From contig NZ_JACIDZ010000005.1 in assembly GCF_014196625.1 (NCBI RefSeq), positions 1 through 64,000 of the forward strand: a stretch of DNA of 64,000 nucleotides, read 5' to 3'. This DNA comes from Martelella radicis (lineage in GTDB: Bacteria > Pseudomonadota > Alphaproteobacteria > Rhizobiales > Rhizobiaceae). A program made the translations under genes and the position numbers. Positions within the stretch are counted from its first letter, which is position 1. The number at the start of each line of letters is the position of its first letter. Of this stretch, positions 54,653-64,000 are shown in pieces. The notes under the pieces are model-generated. The model saw only the letters and a program-made list of their open reading frames with translations, made no database searches and was not told the DNA's origin.

Positions 54653-56323
54653 TTACGCGCTCTTGCCGGCTTCGTCGTCGGATGAAGCCTGCTCTTCTGC
54701 AGCGCCTTCCTCGGCAACGCCGTCTTCCGCCAGGGCTTCCTCGTCCTCGTCCACCTCTTCGGCAACCGCGAGGTCTTCCTCGGTGATCCAGCCAACAGCC
54801 AGACGCGCCTGCACGACCATGTTCTCGGCTTCCACCCGCGACAGGTCAAAGCCAGAGAGCGTGCCTTCGAAACGCTTGGTCTGGCCGTTCTGACGCTCGG
54901 TCCAGCCGACAAGATCGTCAGCGGCGCAACCGGCGAAGTCTTCCATCGTCTTGATGTCGTCCTCGCCAAGCGCGACCATCATCGCCAGCGTCATGCCGTC
55001 GATCTGGCGCAGGTCGTCGGAAACGCCGAGTTCGCGGCGCTTCTCATCGAGTTCGGCTTCCTGGCGCTCGAGGAATTCCTTGGCGCGCATCTGGATTTCT
55101 TCCGCCGTCTCCTCGTCGAAGCCCTCGATCGAGGAAATTTCGTCGAGCTCGACATAGGCGAGTTCCTCGATGGCAGCGAAACCTTCCGATGCCAGAACCT
55201 GGCCGACCATCTCGTCGACGTCGAGCGCATCCATGAACAGCTGCGAGCGCTCGTTGAATTCCTTCTGACGGCGCTCCGATTCCTCGTTTTCCGTCATGAT
55301 GTCGATGTCCCAGCCGGTGAGCTGCGAAGCAAGGCGGACATTCTGGCCGCGACGGCCGATCGCCAGCGAAAGCTGGTCGTCCGGCACGACAACGTCGATA
55401 CGCTCGGCATCCTCGTCGAGCACCACCTTGGCGACTTCGGCCGGCTGCAGCGCGTTGACGATGAAGGAGGCGGGATCTTCCGACCACGGGATGATATCGA
55501 TCTTCTCGCCCTGCAGTTCGCCGACAACGGCCTGAACGCGACTACCGCGCATGCCGACGCAGGCGCCGACCGGATCGATCGACGAATCGGACGAGATCAC
55601 GGCGATCTTCGCGCGCGAACCCGGATCGCGGGCCACCGACTTGATGGTGATGATGCCGTCGTAGATTTCCGGCACTTCCATGGTGAAGAGCTTGACCATG
55701 AACTGCGGATGAGTGCGCGACAGAAAGATCTGCGGACCGCGCTGTTCGCGGCGCACATCATAGACATAGGCGCGGATGCGGTCGCCGTAGCGCGGTACTT
55801 CGCGCGGGATCATCTCGTCGCGGCGGATGATGGCTTCGCCACGGCCGAGGTCGACGATGACATTGCCGTATTCGACGCGCTTGACCGTGCCGTTGACGAT
55901 CTCGCCGATGCGGTCCTTGTATTCGTCGAACTGACGATCACGCTCGGCTTCGCGCACCTTCTGGACAATGACCTGCTTGGCCGACTGGGCGGCAATGCGA
56001 CCGAAATCCATCGGCGGCAGCGGGTCGGCAATGAAATCGCCCAGCTTGGCTTCCGGGTTGCGGTCAAGCGCCAGCGTCAGCGGGATCTGGGTGTTGTAGT
56101 CCTCGGCTTCCTCGACCACTTCCAGAAGGCGCTGAAGATGGATTTCGCCGGTCTTCGGATTGATGTCGGCGCGGATATTGGTTTCCGACCCGTAGCGCGA
56201 CTTGGCCGCCTTCTGGATGGCATCGGCCATGGCGGTCAGAACGATCTCGCGATCGATGGATTTCTCGCGCGCCACCGCATCGGCGATCTGCAACAGTTCA
56301 AGCCGGTTCGCACTTACTGCCAT
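54653..56323 (-). CDS. nusA: Transcription termination/antitermination protein NusA
   Basis: A 556-residue RNA polymerase-binding factor. The N-terminal RNAP-binding domain, the S1 domain (about 135-200), two KH domains (about 230-345, with [25 protein letters not shown]) and two C-terminal helix-hairpin-helix repeats (about 365-500) are seen, then an acidic Glu/Asp/Ala tail. Length and order are normal. It lies 94 bases downstream of rimP and 6 bases ahead of ylxR. Confidence 0.97.
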   Translation of the reverse strand: MAVSANRLELLQIADAVAREKSIDREIVLTAMADAIQKAAKSRYGSETNIRADINPKTGEIHLQRLLEVVEEAEDYNTQIPLTLALDRNPEAKLGDFIADPLPPMDFGRIAAQSAKQVIVQKVREAERDRQFDEYKDRIGEIVNGTVKRVEYGNVIVDLGRGEAIIRRDEMIPREVPRYGDRIRAYVYDVRREQRGPQIFLSRTHPQFMVKLFTMEVPEIYDGIITIKSVARDPGSRAKIAVISSDSSIDPVGACVGMRGSRVQAVVGELQGEKIDIIPWSEDPASFIVNALQPAEVAKVVLDEDAERIDVVVPDDQLSLAIGRRGQNVRLASQLTGWDIDIMTENEESERRQKEFNERSQLFMDALDVDEMVGQVLASEGFAAIEELAYVELDEISSIEGFDEETAEEIQMRAKEFLERQEAELDEKRRELGVSDDLRQIDGMTLAMMVALGEDDIKTMEDFAGCAADDLVGWTERQNGQTKRFEGTLSGFDLSRVEAENMVVQARLAVGWITEEDLAVAEEVDEDEEALAEDGVAEEGAAEEQASSDDEAGKSA

Positions 56324-56417
56324 TTTGCTGGTCTCCGTCCTTGCTTCAGGAACCGCACCGGTTCCGTGAATATCCTAGATTGAAAGGCCGCCCGTCAGCG
56401 GGGCCTCAGCTCTTGTC

Positions 56418-57026
56418 TCAATTGTCGTCGCTGTCGGCGACGTCTTCCTCGTCGTCATTCTCGTTCGCCGCCTTCTGCTTGGCGAGCTTGTCGGCCCTCA
56501 GCGCCTCGCGGATCAGTTCGTCCGTCAAAACAAGCTTCGCATCCGAAAGCGCGGTAAAGGGAATGGTCACCTCGGCAGGCTCGCCATAGGCCACGCCGTC
56601 ACGCAACAGCGTAATGCCATCGACATCGGCCTCGACGATACGCCCGCGAAAGCGCTTGCGCTCGTTGACCAGCACCGAGGTCTCGCATTTCAGCAGGTGC
56701 CCCTTCCAGCGGTAGAAATCGGACTTGCGCACCATCGGCCTGTCGATGCCCGGCGAGGACACTTCCAGGTGATAGGCCCTGTCGATCGGATCTTCCACGT
56801 CGAGCACCGGCGAAACGGCCTGCGAGACTTCCTCGCAATCCTCCACCGTCATCGTGCCGTCGAAACGTTCGGCCATGATCTGCAGCGTCAGCCCGTTCTG
56901 GCCGGAAAGCCTGACGCGCACCAGTTTGAAGCCGATATCTTCCAGAACGGGTTCGATCATGTCGGCGATCTTCTTGTCGATGCCCGTTTCCACGATCAGC
57001 CGTTCTTCTCTTGCTTTGTCCGCCAT
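56418..57026 (-). CDS. rimP: Ribosome maturation factor RimP
   Basis: A 30S assembly factor of 202 residues with the N-terminal alpha/beta domain ([26 protein letters not shown]) and the SH3-like C-terminal domain (VSSPGIDRP…[12 protein letters not shown]). The acidic tail [13 protein letters not shown] is common in rhizobia. The start is uncertain: ATG 57026 ([10 protein letters not shown]) resembles homologues, while ATG 57065 (MGRREQN) is closer to the leader terminator. It heads the rimP-nusA-ylxR-infB operon. Confidence 0.93.
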   Translation of the reverse strand: MADKAREERLIVETGIDKKIADMIEPVLEDIGFKLVRVRLSGQNGLTLQIMAERFDGTMTVEDCEEVSQAVSPVLDVEDPIDRAYHLEVSSPGIDRPMVRKSDFYRWKGHLLKCETSVLVNERKRFRGRIVEADVDGITLLRDGVAYGEPAEVTIPFTALSDAKLVLTDELIREALRADKLAKQKAANENDDEEDVADSDDN

Positions 57027-57080
57027 CTGCTCAAAATCTGCCAAGTTTTGCTCCCGACGGCCCATGCCGCCGCCCGCGCC

Positions 57081-57116
57081 AAATAAAAAAGAGCGGGTCC
57101 GCGAGGTCCCACTCTT
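57081..57116 (-). terminator. Attenuator-like terminator in the rimP leader
   Basis: AAGAG-T-GGG-A-CC-TCGC-GG-A-CCC-G-CTCTT, followed by TTTTTTATTT on the minus strand. It lies about 20 bases after the predicted transcription start and just before the rimP start, with no gene of its own to terminate, so premature termination of the rimP operon is likely. A family called the rimP leader has been described as a putative attenuator in alphaproteobacteria. Confidence 0.65.
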
Positions 57117-57142
57117 CATCTGACGATCAAGAATTTGAGCCG

Positions 57143-57171
57143 TAAATAAGCCCTTGCCGCGCAAATTGCAA
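57143..57171 (-). promoter_or_regulatory. rimP operon promoter
   Basis: On the minus strand TTGCAA (57171-57166), 17 bases, TATTTA (57148-57143). The predicted start near 57136 gives a leader that runs straight into the hairpin at 57116-57089. Confidence 0.55.
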
Positions 57172-57297
57172 GTTCTATCGCCATTGCCGGCGACGGGCAT
57201 GCTGCAGCGCGTAGTGGCAAGGGGCATGACAACGCCCTATACTGCAGCGCCGGTCCTGCGCCGGCCAATTCCGGCAGACCAAAACAGAGAACCGTTC

Positions 57298-58938
57298 ATG
57301 CAGCCCGCGCCCAAATCGCTTTTCGCGCCCTTCGCACATCCGACCTTCCGCTATATCTGGCTTGCCTCCGTCGCCTCCAATCTCGGCAGCATGATCCAGA
57401 ATGTCGGCGCGGCCTGGATGATGACTTCGATCTCGACATCGGAGAGCATGGTTGCGCTGGTCCAGGCCTCGACCACGCTGCCGGTCATGCTGTTTGCGCT
57501 GATCGCAGGCGCCATTGCCGACGGCTTCGACCGCCGCCGGGTGATTCTCTCCGCCCAGGCCTTCATGTTCACCGTCTCCGTGCTGCTGGCGATTGTCGCC
57601 ATCGGCGGCCTGATCACGCCCTGGCTGCTTTTAACCTTCACCTTCCTGATCGGCTGCGGAAACGCGCTCAACAATCCGTCCTGGCAGGCCTCCGTCGGCG
57701 ACATGGTGCCGCGTTCGGATCTCCCCGGCGCCGTCACACTCAATTCCGTCGGCTTCAACATCACCCGCAGCCTCGGCCCGGCGATCGGCGGCACGATCGT
57801 CGCCATCGGCGGCGGGGCTGCCGCCTTCACCGTCAACGCCTTTTCCTATCTCGGCCTCCTGACGGTCGTCTACCGATGGAAATTCGCGCGCCCGGAAAGC
57901 CCCTTGCCGCGCGAAAAGATGACGACCGCGATCGGCGCGGGTCTGCGCTATGTCGTCATGTCGCCGAATATCCTGAAGGTTCTGCTGCGCGCCTTCATCT
58001 TCGGCCTCGCCTCGGTTTCGGTGCTCGCGCTTCTGCCGGTCGTCGCCCGCGACGTGATTGCCGGCGGGCCGCAGACCTTCGGCATCATGCTCGGCGCCTT
58101 CGGCATCGGCGCGATCGGCGGTGCCTTTGCCAATGCGCATGCCCGCGCCCGGCTTTCCAACGAAGCGATTGTCAGCATTTCCTTCCTGACCTTCGCCGCA
58201 AGCGCCGTCGTGATCGGTCTTTCGGCATCGCTTGTCCTCGACTGTCTGGCGCTGCTTTTCGCCGGGGCCTGCTGGGTGCTGACCCTGTCTCTGTTCAACA
58301 CCGTCGTCCAGCTCACCACCCCGCGCTGGGTGGTCGGGCGGGCGCTCTCGCTCTACCAGACAGCCTCCTTCGGCGGCATGGCGCTCGGAAGCTGGCTATG
58401 GGGTCAGGTCGCGGAATACCATACGATCACCCTCGCCTTTCTGGCGGCGGCAGCCGTGATGGCTCTTGGCGCAGCGATCGGACTTTTTCTGAAAATGCCG
58501 GCGCTCGAAAGTCTAAATCTCGATCCGCTGAACCGCTTTCAGATGCCCGAAACCAAGGTCGACATGCTGGCCCGCAGCGGCCCGATCGTGGTCGAAACCC
58601 GCTTTATCATCGATCCCGACGATACGGAAGAATTCCTGCGGCTGATGATCGAGCGACGGCGGATCCGCAAGCGCGACGGCGCGCGCAAATGGGCGCTGAT
58701 GCGCGACATTGCCGACCCGGAAGTCTGGGTCGAAACCTATCACGCGCCGACCTGGGTGGACTATGTGCGCCACAACCAGCGCCGCACGGTGGCCGACGCC
58801 GAAAATCTCGATCGCATCCGCGAACTGCATCGCGGCGAAGGCCGGCCGGAAGTCCGCCGCATGATCGAGCGTCAGGCGATCCCGCCGCGCGACGAGGTCT
58901 TCAACCGCCCCTACCACATGCACCACCAGCACCATTGA
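57298..58938 (+). CDS. MFS_3-type transmembrane exporter with C-terminal cytoplasmic domain
   Basis: A 546-residue transporter of the EntS/MFS_3 (transmembrane secretion effector) group. About 12 hydrophobic segments cover residues 15-400; the opening FAPFAHPTFRYIWLASVASNLGSMIQNVGAAWMM and the loop ADGFDRRRVIL are typical. Residues about 410-546 form a soluble ferredoxin-like domain resembling antibiotic monooxygenase-type domains, ending in a His-rich tail (HMHHQHH). ATG 57298 was chosen by family start; ATG 57226 is also in frame. The substrate is unknown. The gene is divergent from rimP. Confidence 0.88.
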   Translation: MQPAPKSLFAPFAHPTFRYIWLASVASNLGSMIQNVGAAWMMTSISTSESMVALVQASTTLPVMLFALIAGAIADGFDRRRVILSAQAFMFTVSVLLAIVAIGGLITPWLLLTFTFLIGCGNALNNPSWQASVGDMVPRSDLPGAVTLNSVGFNITRSLGPAIGGTIVAIGGGAAAFTVNAFSYLGLLTVVYRWKFARPESPLPREKMTTAIGAGLRYVVMSPNILKVLLRAFIFGLASVSVLALLPVVARDVIAGGPQTFGIMLGAFGIGAIGGAFANAHARARLSNEAIVSISFLTFAASAVVIGLSASLVLDCLALLFAGACWVLTLSLFNTVVQLTTPRWVVGRALSLYQTASFGGMALGSWLWGQVAEYHTITLAFLAAAAVMALGAAIGLFLKMPALESLNLDPLNRFQMPETKVDMLARSGPIVVETRFIIDPDDTEEFLRLMIERRRIRKRDGARKWALMRDIADPEVWVETYHAPTWVDYVRHNQRRTVADAENLDRIRELHRGEGRPEVRRMIERQAIPPRDEVFNRPYHMHHQHH

Positions 58939-58960
58939 AGGCGCGGCCCGGAGGACAGGA

Positions 58961-60247
58961 TTACCTCAGCAACTCGTTTTTCAGTTTTGGTGTCGGCCAG
59001 CAGGTCTGGCTCACCCGGTTGCGCATCTGCCAGTCGCCGATGGACCGGCGGGTCTTGTAGCCGACAAGACCGTCTGCGCCGCCGGTGTCATAGCCCATGC
59101 CCATCAGCTTACGCTGCATGGCAGCGACATCGGAGCGCAACAGCGTGCCGGTGCGCTGCCAGGGCTGGACGAAAGCGCCCATGCCATACTGGATCCGATC
59201 GGCAAGATTGCCGACGAACAGCGCATAGAGGTCGGAATTGTTGTATTCCTTGAGCACGTAGAAATTCGGCGTGACGATGAATTCGGGTCCGTAACGGCCC
59301 TGCGGCACCAGCATCATGCCGGGCTTGCGCAATTCGTCCGCCGGAAAGCTCTTGCCCTGAACGCGGCTGATGCCCTGCTTGACCCATGCGGAAATCGCCC
59401 GCGCATTGTCCGGTCCTTCCTGCGCACAGGAGACGTTGTCCGGAATGACGGCCTCATAGCCCCAGTCACGACCGCGCTCCCAGCCGTCGCTGGCGAGATG
59501 CTTGGCGATGGTCGCCAGCGAATCGGGAACCGAGTCCCAGACATCAATGACGCCGTCGCCGTCGAAATCCACGGCGTAGTTCTGGAAATTCGTCGGCATC
59601 AGTTGCGGCTGGCCGAAGGCGCCGGCCCATGACGCCTTGCGCTTGTCGAGGGGAGCCGCGCCGCTCTGGATGATCTGGAGAGCCGCAATGAATTCGCGCT
59701 GGAACATCTGCTGACGCGATCCGGTCATAAACGCCTTGGTGCCGAGCACCTGAAGAATGTCGTATTTCTCTTCTGCCGCGCCATAACCCATTTCCCGGCC
59801 CCAAATGGCAAGCACGATGCGTCCGGGCACGCCGTAACGCGCCTCGATCTGGTCGAGAACGGGTTTGTACTGGTTGTAGAGCTGACGCCCCTTGACGGCG
59901 AGATAGTTCAGATTGTTTTCGGAAAAATAGGGTCCGGGCTCGGAGAATTCCGGCTGGGTCTGTGCGCGTCGCTCCGGTGGTTTCGTTCCCGGCGGCACAA
60001 GGTCGGGCAGCGACCAGTTGATCGAAAGCCCTTGCGTAACGCGGTCATAGGTGTTTGCCGAGATGCCGGAGCGCAGCGCGGCGCTGCGCATATCGGTCGC
60101 CAGCCAGTTCTGGAACTGGCGGTCGACCTGGCCGCGATCATAGGCATTGGCAACGCTGGAGACCCCCGCACCGGCCGCAAAGGCGAGCATGAAGGCGGCA
60201 AGCGCGCAGACGACGCGGACGGCACTGAGCAGTCGGAACCTGAACAT
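58961..60247 (-). CDS. Lytic murein transglycosylase (MltB type) with peptidoglycan-binding domain
   Basis: A 428-residue periplasmic enzyme that cleaves the MurNAc-GlcNAc bond of peptidoglycan to a 1,6-anhydro product. It has a signal peptide (to VANA, about residue 35), an SLT_2 catalytic domain (about 40-345) with the catalytic Glu in WGREMGYG, and a C-terminal PG_binding_1 domain (about 365-420, MQRKLMGMGYDTGGADGLVGYKTRRSI). ATG 60247 with GGAGAAG upstream was chosen over 60331. It is convergent with the MFS_3 gene. Confidence 0.93.
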   Translation of the reverse strand: MFRFRLLSAVRVVCALAAFMLAFAAGAGVSSVANAYDRGQVDRQFQNWLATDMRSAALRSGISANTYDRVTQGLSINWSLPDLVPPGTKPPERRAQTQPEFSEPGPYFSENNLNYLAVKGRQLYNQYKPVLDQIEARYGVPGRIVLAIWGREMGYGAAEEKYDILQVLGTKAFMTGSRQQMFQREFIAALQIIQSGAAPLDKRKASWAGAFGQPQLMPTNFQNYAVDFDGDGVIDVWDSVPDSLATIAKHLASDGWERGRDWGYEAVIPDNVSCAQEGPDNARAISAWVKQGISRVQGKSFPADELRKPGMMLVPQGRYGPEFIVTPNFYVLKEYNNSDLYALFVGNLADRIQYGMGAFVQPWQRTGTLLRSDVAAMQRKLMGMGYDTGGADGLVGYKTRRSIGDWQMRNRVSQTCWPTPKLKNELLR

Positions 60248-60420
60248 CGGACTTCTCCTTCTCGCGCGCGATCTTGGAGAAAGATGGTTACCGAATGGTG
60301 AATGGAAAAGGCGGACGACGGCAAAGTTCATCCGCTTTCGATCACACTCCGGTGAATGGCCGGAGGCCTGGCTGAAAACGCCTGCTTCCGGCAGCGTCCC
60401 ACGTGCTAAGGCGCAATACT

Positions 60421-60828
60421 TCAGCCCTTTCCGGCTTCGACATCGGGGCCGAAATCATTTGTCTGCGCCTGCCCGGGCTGGACGTACCAGAAAAGCAGCA
60501 GCAGGATGCCGATGCCGGTGACGACGAGAAGCAGCCACCAGCCGCTGTGGTTGACATCATGCAGACGGCGCGCGGCAACGGCCAAATTCGGCACCAGGAT
60601 GACAAGGCTCCAGATACCGCCAAGAAAGCCCGGCTGCGAACTGCCGAAAAGGGCATAGTCGATGCCTGAGAGAATGACGCTGACGATCATGGTCCCGAGG
60701 ACCCAGAACCAGAAAGCGCCGCGCGACGAGCGCCCGCGAAACAATGCGTAATTGCTGAAACCGAGCCGGAGAGCCTCACCGAACCCCACATTGCGGTGCT
60801 CTCTGCCGATATAACCTGTCTCTGCCAT
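60421..60828 (-). CDS. DUF805 membrane protein
   Basis: A 135-residue inner-membrane protein with the DUF805 pattern: FSNYALFRGRSSRGAFWFWVL near residues 24-44, three to four hydrophobic segments and RRLHDVNHSGWW near 88-99. The family is widespread and uncharacterised. ATG 60828 with AGGGG upstream was chosen over 60894. It is upstream of the lytic transglycosylase on the same strand, 173 bases away. Confidence 0.88.
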   Translation of the reverse strand: MAETGYIGREHRNVGFGEALRLGFSNYALFRGRSSRGAFWFWVLGTMIVSVILSGIDYALFGSSQPGFLGGIWSLVILVPNLAVAARRLHDVNHSGWWLLLVVTGIGILLLLFWYVQPGQAQTNDFGPDVEAGKG

Positions 60829-60929
60829 GTTGAACCCCTGCTCCTCAGTTTGACCCTTTGACGCATAGGATACGCGCTCCTGGCATATTCGCAAGCAGAT
60901 GCACTTCCCTTCCCGGCAGGGAAAACCGA

Positions 60930-60957
60930 CATGCGCCCCTAAGCATGCGCCCCTAAG
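60930..60957. repeat. Perfect 14-bp tandem duplication
   Basis: CATGCGCCCCTAAG occurs twice in direct contact in the 270-base spacer between the DUF805 gene and uppP. It looks like a recent slip or a pair of direct sites. The rest of the spacer shows no gene. Confidence 0.7.
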
Positions 60958-61098
60958 AAAGCACGCAGCTTCCCAATAGCGCCCCGTTCAGCTACTAATG
61001 CATGGCGGTCGTGAAACCGGTTTTGAAGGACGGACCGCCATTTTTTCAAGATCGCGTTTTCAGCTACAGTTTTTCAGTGAGCAGGGATTTTCGAGCGC

Positions 61099-61956
61099 AT
61101 GGATATCGGTTGGATCGAAGCCGCCTTTCTCGGCCTGTTGCAGGGCCTCACGGAATTTCTTCCCATTTCCTCAAGCGCGCATCTGCGCATCGCCGGCGAG
61201 TTCCTGCCTTCGGGCGCTGATCCCGGCGCGGCGTTTACGGCGATCACCCAGATCGGCACGGAAACCGCCGTTCTCGTCTATTTCTGGTCCGACATCATGC
61301 GCATCGCCAGCGCCTGGCTGGCGAAAAACCTGAAATTCGGCGACTATCCGGGCCGCCATTCCGCCGCCGATGTGCGTATGGGCTGGCTGATCATCGTCGG
61401 CTCCGTCCCGATCGTCGTTCTCGGGCTCTTGTTCAAGGATCAGATCGAGCATTCGCTGCGCAATCTCTATATCACCGCCACCATGCTGATCGTCTTCGGT
61501 CTGATCATGGGTTATGCCGACAAGGTGGGGGCCAAGAAGGTCACGCTCGACAAACTCAGTTGGCGCGACGGCATCCTCTACGGCTTCGCCCAGGCGATGG
61601 CGCTGATCCCCGGCGTCTCGCGTTCCGGCGGCACGATCAGCGCCGGTCTGCTGCTCGGCTACACCCGCGAGGCGGCGGCCCGCTACTCGTTCCTGCTCGC
61701 CGTGCCGGCCGTGTTCGGTTCCGGCTTCTACCAGTTGTTCAAGAGCATCGGCGAGGACAATCCGGTCGGCTGGGGCGCAACCGCGCTTGCGACCCTGATT
61801 GCCTTTGTCGTCGGCTATGCGGTGATCGTGTTCTTCCTGAAGCTCGTTTCCACCCGCAACTACATGCCCTTCGTCTATTACCGCGTGATCCTGGGCGGCC
61901 TCCTGCTCGTGCTTCTGGCCTTCGGCGTGATCAGTCCCGGCGGAGGCTCGGTCTAG
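61099..61956 (+). CDS. uppP: Undecaprenyl-diphosphatase
   Basis: The membrane phosphatase (BacA) that recycles undecaprenyl pyrophosphate to the lipid carrier of cell-wall synthesis and gives bacitracin tolerance. The 285-residue protein has eight or so hydrophobic segments and the two conserved motifs: [16 protein letters not shown] (about residues 15-30) and [17 protein letters not shown] (about 171-187). The start at 61099 follows GAGC. It is divergent from the DUF805 gene. Confidence 0.96.
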   Translation: MDIGWIEAAFLGLLQGLTEFLPISSSAHLRIAGEFLPSGADPGAAFTAITQIGTETAVLVYFWSDIMRIASAWLAKNLKFGDYPGRHSAADVRMGWLIIVGSVPIVVLGLLFKDQIEHSLRNLYITATMLIVFGLIMGYADKVGAKKVTLDKLSWRDGILYGFAQAMALIPGVSRSGGTISAGLLLGYTREAAARYSFLLAVPAVFGSGFYQLFKSIGEDNPVGWGATALATLIAFVVGYAVIVFFLKLVSTRNYMPFVYYRVILGGLLLVLLAFGVISPGGGSV

Positions 61957-62092
61957 GCCGGTCACCCATCGTTAATCCTTCGGCGATAGGATGGCCATCA
62001 CTCGAACCCGAACGGCCCGCTCCAGCCCTTGTCCGCGCCTGAAAACCGGATCGGGGTCATGGCCGCGCCCCGTTCCATGCGACGAAAGCCAG

Positions 62093-62785
62093 ATGTCTAC
62101 GCTCTACCACCACCCCATGTCCGCCGCATCGCGTTTCATTCGCCTGGTCATCGGCGAATATGCCTTCGAGGTCGACCTGATCGAGGAACGGCCCTGGGAA
62201 AAGCGCAAGGCCTTTCTCACCGCAAATCCGGCGGGCACGCTGCCCGTCTATGTCGATGACAACATGCGCGCGCTTTGCGGCCCCTTCGTGATTGCCGAAT
62301 TCATGGACGAGACCCATGGCGTTCTGCAGCGCGAGCGACGGCTGCTTGCCGAAGAGCCCTTCCAGCGCGCCGAAATCCGCAGGCTGACCGAGTGGTTCCT
62401 CTTGAAGCTGGAACAGGACGTGACCTACCCGCTCTGCCGCGAACGGGTCTACAAGCTGCAGATGGGAAGCGAGCATGGCGGCGGCGCCCCGGATTCGCGT
62501 GTTCTGCGCGCCGCCCGCGCCAATATCCGCCAGCACATGAAATATCTGGCCTGGCTCGCGGCCAATCGCGGCTGGCTTGCGGGCAAGCGCATGAGCTATG
62601 CCGACCTTTCCGCCGGCGGCGCCATTTCGGCCCTCGACTATCTGGGCGAGATCAACTGGGACGAGGTGCCGGCTGCCAAGGAATGGTACCAGCGCCTGAA
62701 ATCGAGGCCCGCCTTCCGCGCGCTTCTGGCCGATCGCGTGCGCGGCGTCGTGCCGGTTTCCCACTACGCCGATCTGGATTTTTGA
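62093..62785 (+). CDS. Glutathione S-transferase family protein
   Basis: A 230-residue thioredoxin-fold/alpha-helical GST. The N-terminal domain shows LYHHPMSAASRFIRLVIGEY (residues 4-23) and NPAGTLPVYVDD with the cis-Pro for glutathione binding; the helical C-terminal domain ends with RPAFRALLADR. ATG 62093 was chosen by family start. Such proteins conjugate or reduce with glutathione; the specific substrate is unknown. It is followed 50 bases later by queG. Confidence 0.88.
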   Translation: MSTLYHHPMSAASRFIRLVIGEYAFEVDLIEERPWEKRKAFLTANPAGTLPVYVDDNMRALCGPFVIAEFMDETHGVLQRERRLLAEEPFQRAEIRRLTEWFLLKLEQDVTYPLCRERVYKLQMGSEHGGGAPDSRVLRAARANIRQHMKYLAWLAANRGWLAGKRMSYADLSAGGAISALDYLGEINWDEVPAAKEWYQRLKSRPAFRALLADRVRGVVPVSHYADLDF

Positions 62786-62835
62786 GCCGCGACACGCCAC
62801 GTTTATAAGAGCGTCGGAATATGAGCGGTGGATGA

Positions 62836-63975
62836 ATGGCTGAACGCCAGGAAAAACTGAAACGCTTCCTGAGGGATGAGGCGCGGGCTATCGGTTTCGA
62901 TGCCTGCCGGATCGCGCGCGCCGAGGACATGCCGGAAGCCGCCGCCGCCCTCAAGGACTTCGTTGCAGATGGCTACCACGGCGAAATGGCCTGGATGGAT
63001 GAAACGCTGGAACGGCGCTCCTCCCCGCTCGCCCTCTGGCCTGAAGCCCGTTCCGTCATCATGCTGGCCATGAATTACGGGCCGGACGAAAATCCACGCC
63101 CGCTGCTCGGGCGCCCGGACCGGGCCAATATCTCCGTCTATGCGCGCAACCGCGACTATCATGATGTCATCAAGGGCAAGCTAAAGCAGATGGCCGGCCG
63201 GTTTGCGGCGCGTTGCGGGGCGGATGTGAAGGTGTTCGTCGACACCGCCCCGGTGATGGAGAAGCCGCTTGCCGAAAAGGCCGGCATCGGCTGGCAGGGC
63301 AAACACACGAATCTGGTCAGCCGCGAGCACGGTTCCTGGCTTTTTCTCGGCTCCATCTTCACAACCGAGGAACTCGAGCCCGACAGCGCAGAGAACGATC
63401 ACTGCGGCTCCTGTCGCGCCTGCCTCGATGTCTGTCCGACAGACGCCTTTCCCGCGCCCTACAAGCTCGATGCCCGGCGCTGCATCTCCTATCTCACCAT
63501 CGAGCATCATGGCGTCATTCCGCTGGAATTTCGAAGCGCCATGGGCAATCGCATCTATGGCTGCGACGATTGTCTGGCCGCCTGTCCCTGGAACAAGTTT
63601 GCCAAGACCGCCTCCGAGATGAAGTTTGCGGCGCGCGAGGACCTGAAAGCCCCGGAACTTTCCACGTTTCTGGACTTTGACGACCCCGCCTTCCGTCGCT
63701 TCTTCGCGGGTTCGCCAGTCAAACGCATCGGGCGCAACCGCTTCGTCCGCAATTGCCTGATCGCCGCCGGCAACAGCGATCAGCCCCGCCTCATTGCACC
63801 ATGCCGCCGGCTCCTGAGCGATGACAGTCCGGCGGTGCGCGCCATGGCGGTCTGGGCGCTCGCCCGTCTGCTTTCGAAAGAGGAATTTGCCGCATTGGCA
63901 AAGTCATGCTCCCGTGACACAGATGAGAACGTTCGCCGTGAATGGGAACGCGAGGAGGAAGTGCTATGCATCTAG
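62836..63975 (+). CDS. queG: Epoxyqueuosine reductase
   Basis: QueG reduces epoxyqueuosine to queuosine in tRNA, the last step of that pathway, using a cobalamin and two [4Fe-4S] clusters. The 379-residue protein is full length; the cluster motifs are [16 protein letters not shown] (near 192-207) and [10 protein letters not shown] (near 240-250). A C-terminal HEAT-like part follows. It overlaps the next gene by 10 bases. Confidence 0.96.
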   Translation: MAERQEKLKRFLRDEARAIGFDACRIARAEDMPEAAAALKDFVADGYHGEMAWMDETLERRSSPLALWPEARSVIMLAMNYGPDENPRPLLGRPDRANISVYARNRDYHDVIKGKLKQMAGRFAARCGADVKVFVDTAPVMEKPLAEKAGIGWQGKHTNLVSREHGSWLFLGSIFTTEELEPDSAENDHCGSCRACLDVCPTDAFPAPYKLDARRCISYLTIEHHGVIPLEFRSAMGNRIYGCDDCLAACPWNKFAKTASEMKFAAREDLKAPELSTFLDFDDPAFRRFFAGSPVKRIGRNRFVRNCLIAAGNSDQPRLIAPCRRLLSDDSPAVRAMAVWALARLLSKEEFAALAKSCSRDTDENVRREWEREEEVLCI

Positions 63976-64000
63976 TTGTCTTCGGCGCCGGCTATTCCGG
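63966..64000 (+). CDS. NAD-dependent epimerase/SDR family gene (partial, cut by window end)
   Basis: Only the first 11 codons are present, reading [11 protein letters not shown]. The GxGxxG-type start of a Rossmann fold and the 10-base overlap with queG agree with the extended-SDR (YeeZ-like) gene that often follows queG in rhizobia. The rest lies outside the window. Confidence 0.55.
   Translation, partial: MHLVVFGAGYS

Overview
The window is 64 kb of a GC-rich alphaproteobacterial chromosome. The order rimP-nusA-ylxR-infB-rbfA-truB-rpsO-pnp, the mannosylfructose pair mfpsA/mfppB, an HWE-type histidine kinase and the GGACCCCGG...TGACGG palindromic repeats all point to the order Rhizobiales (Rhizobiaceae-like; a Martelella-type organism would fit, but the genus cannot be proven from the sequence alone). 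Fifty-one complete or nearly complete protein genes were recognised, plus the last codons of an IS110-type transposase at the left edge and the first codons of an SDR gene at the right edge. No rRNA, tRNA, CRISPR array or phage was found.

Layout. 1-6 kb: end of an IS110-family element, a dispersed repeat, a Bcr/CflA drug exporter, sodB, ribE, a TfoX-like gene, an SDR gene and argG. 6-10 kb: a MarR/Bcr-type efflux pair and an M3 oligopeptidase. 10.5-16.4 kb: a type I secretion ABC transporter and adaptor, convergent with an 821-residue RTX protein whose gene is AT-rich. 16.4-18.3 kb is gene-poor and holds one likely small zinc-ribbon membrane protein. 18.3-19.8 kb: a UbiX-type flavin prenyltransferase and a GNAT protein. 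19.9-25.4 kb: a tripartite tricarboxylate transporter (tctC-tctB-tctA) with an SDR dehydrogenase, divergent from a FadR-type GntR regulator and an RraA/HMG-aldolase gene, with a clear dyad between them. 25.4-31.2 kb: a sensory block with a LOV-PAS-HWE blue-light histidine kinase and a second kinase translationally overlapped with a receiver-DUF3369-EAL protein. 31.6-43.4 kb: PAP2 phosphatase, leuB, a deacetylase lipoprotein, glycerate 2-kinase, the mannosylfructose osmolyte pair, leuD, a CitE-like lyase, a sulfotransferase-like gene and an RsmC-type methyltransferase. 43.6-57 kb: the transcription/translation supercluster, read leftwards. 57-64 kb: MFS exporter, lytic transglycosylase, DUF805 protein, uppP, GST and queG.

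How parts work together. The secretion pair most likely exports the RTX protein encoded beside it. The TctABC system, the SDR and the RraA aldolase look like one uptake-and-breakdown unit under the GntR repressor. The sensory block links light, an unknown periplasmic signal and c-di-GMP hydrolysis, and a 5TM-GGDEF cyclase lies further right. The rimP-to-pnp cluster is unusual in two ways. A diguanylate cyclase and a serine hydrolase sit between truB and rpsO. The 0.8-kb infB-rbfA spacer carries paired repeats, a triple-hairpin RNA candidate and two interleaved perfect 11-bp inverted repeats that could form a pseudoknot ahead of rbfA. A terminator hairpin sits in the rimP leader just after a good promoter, as in an attenuator.
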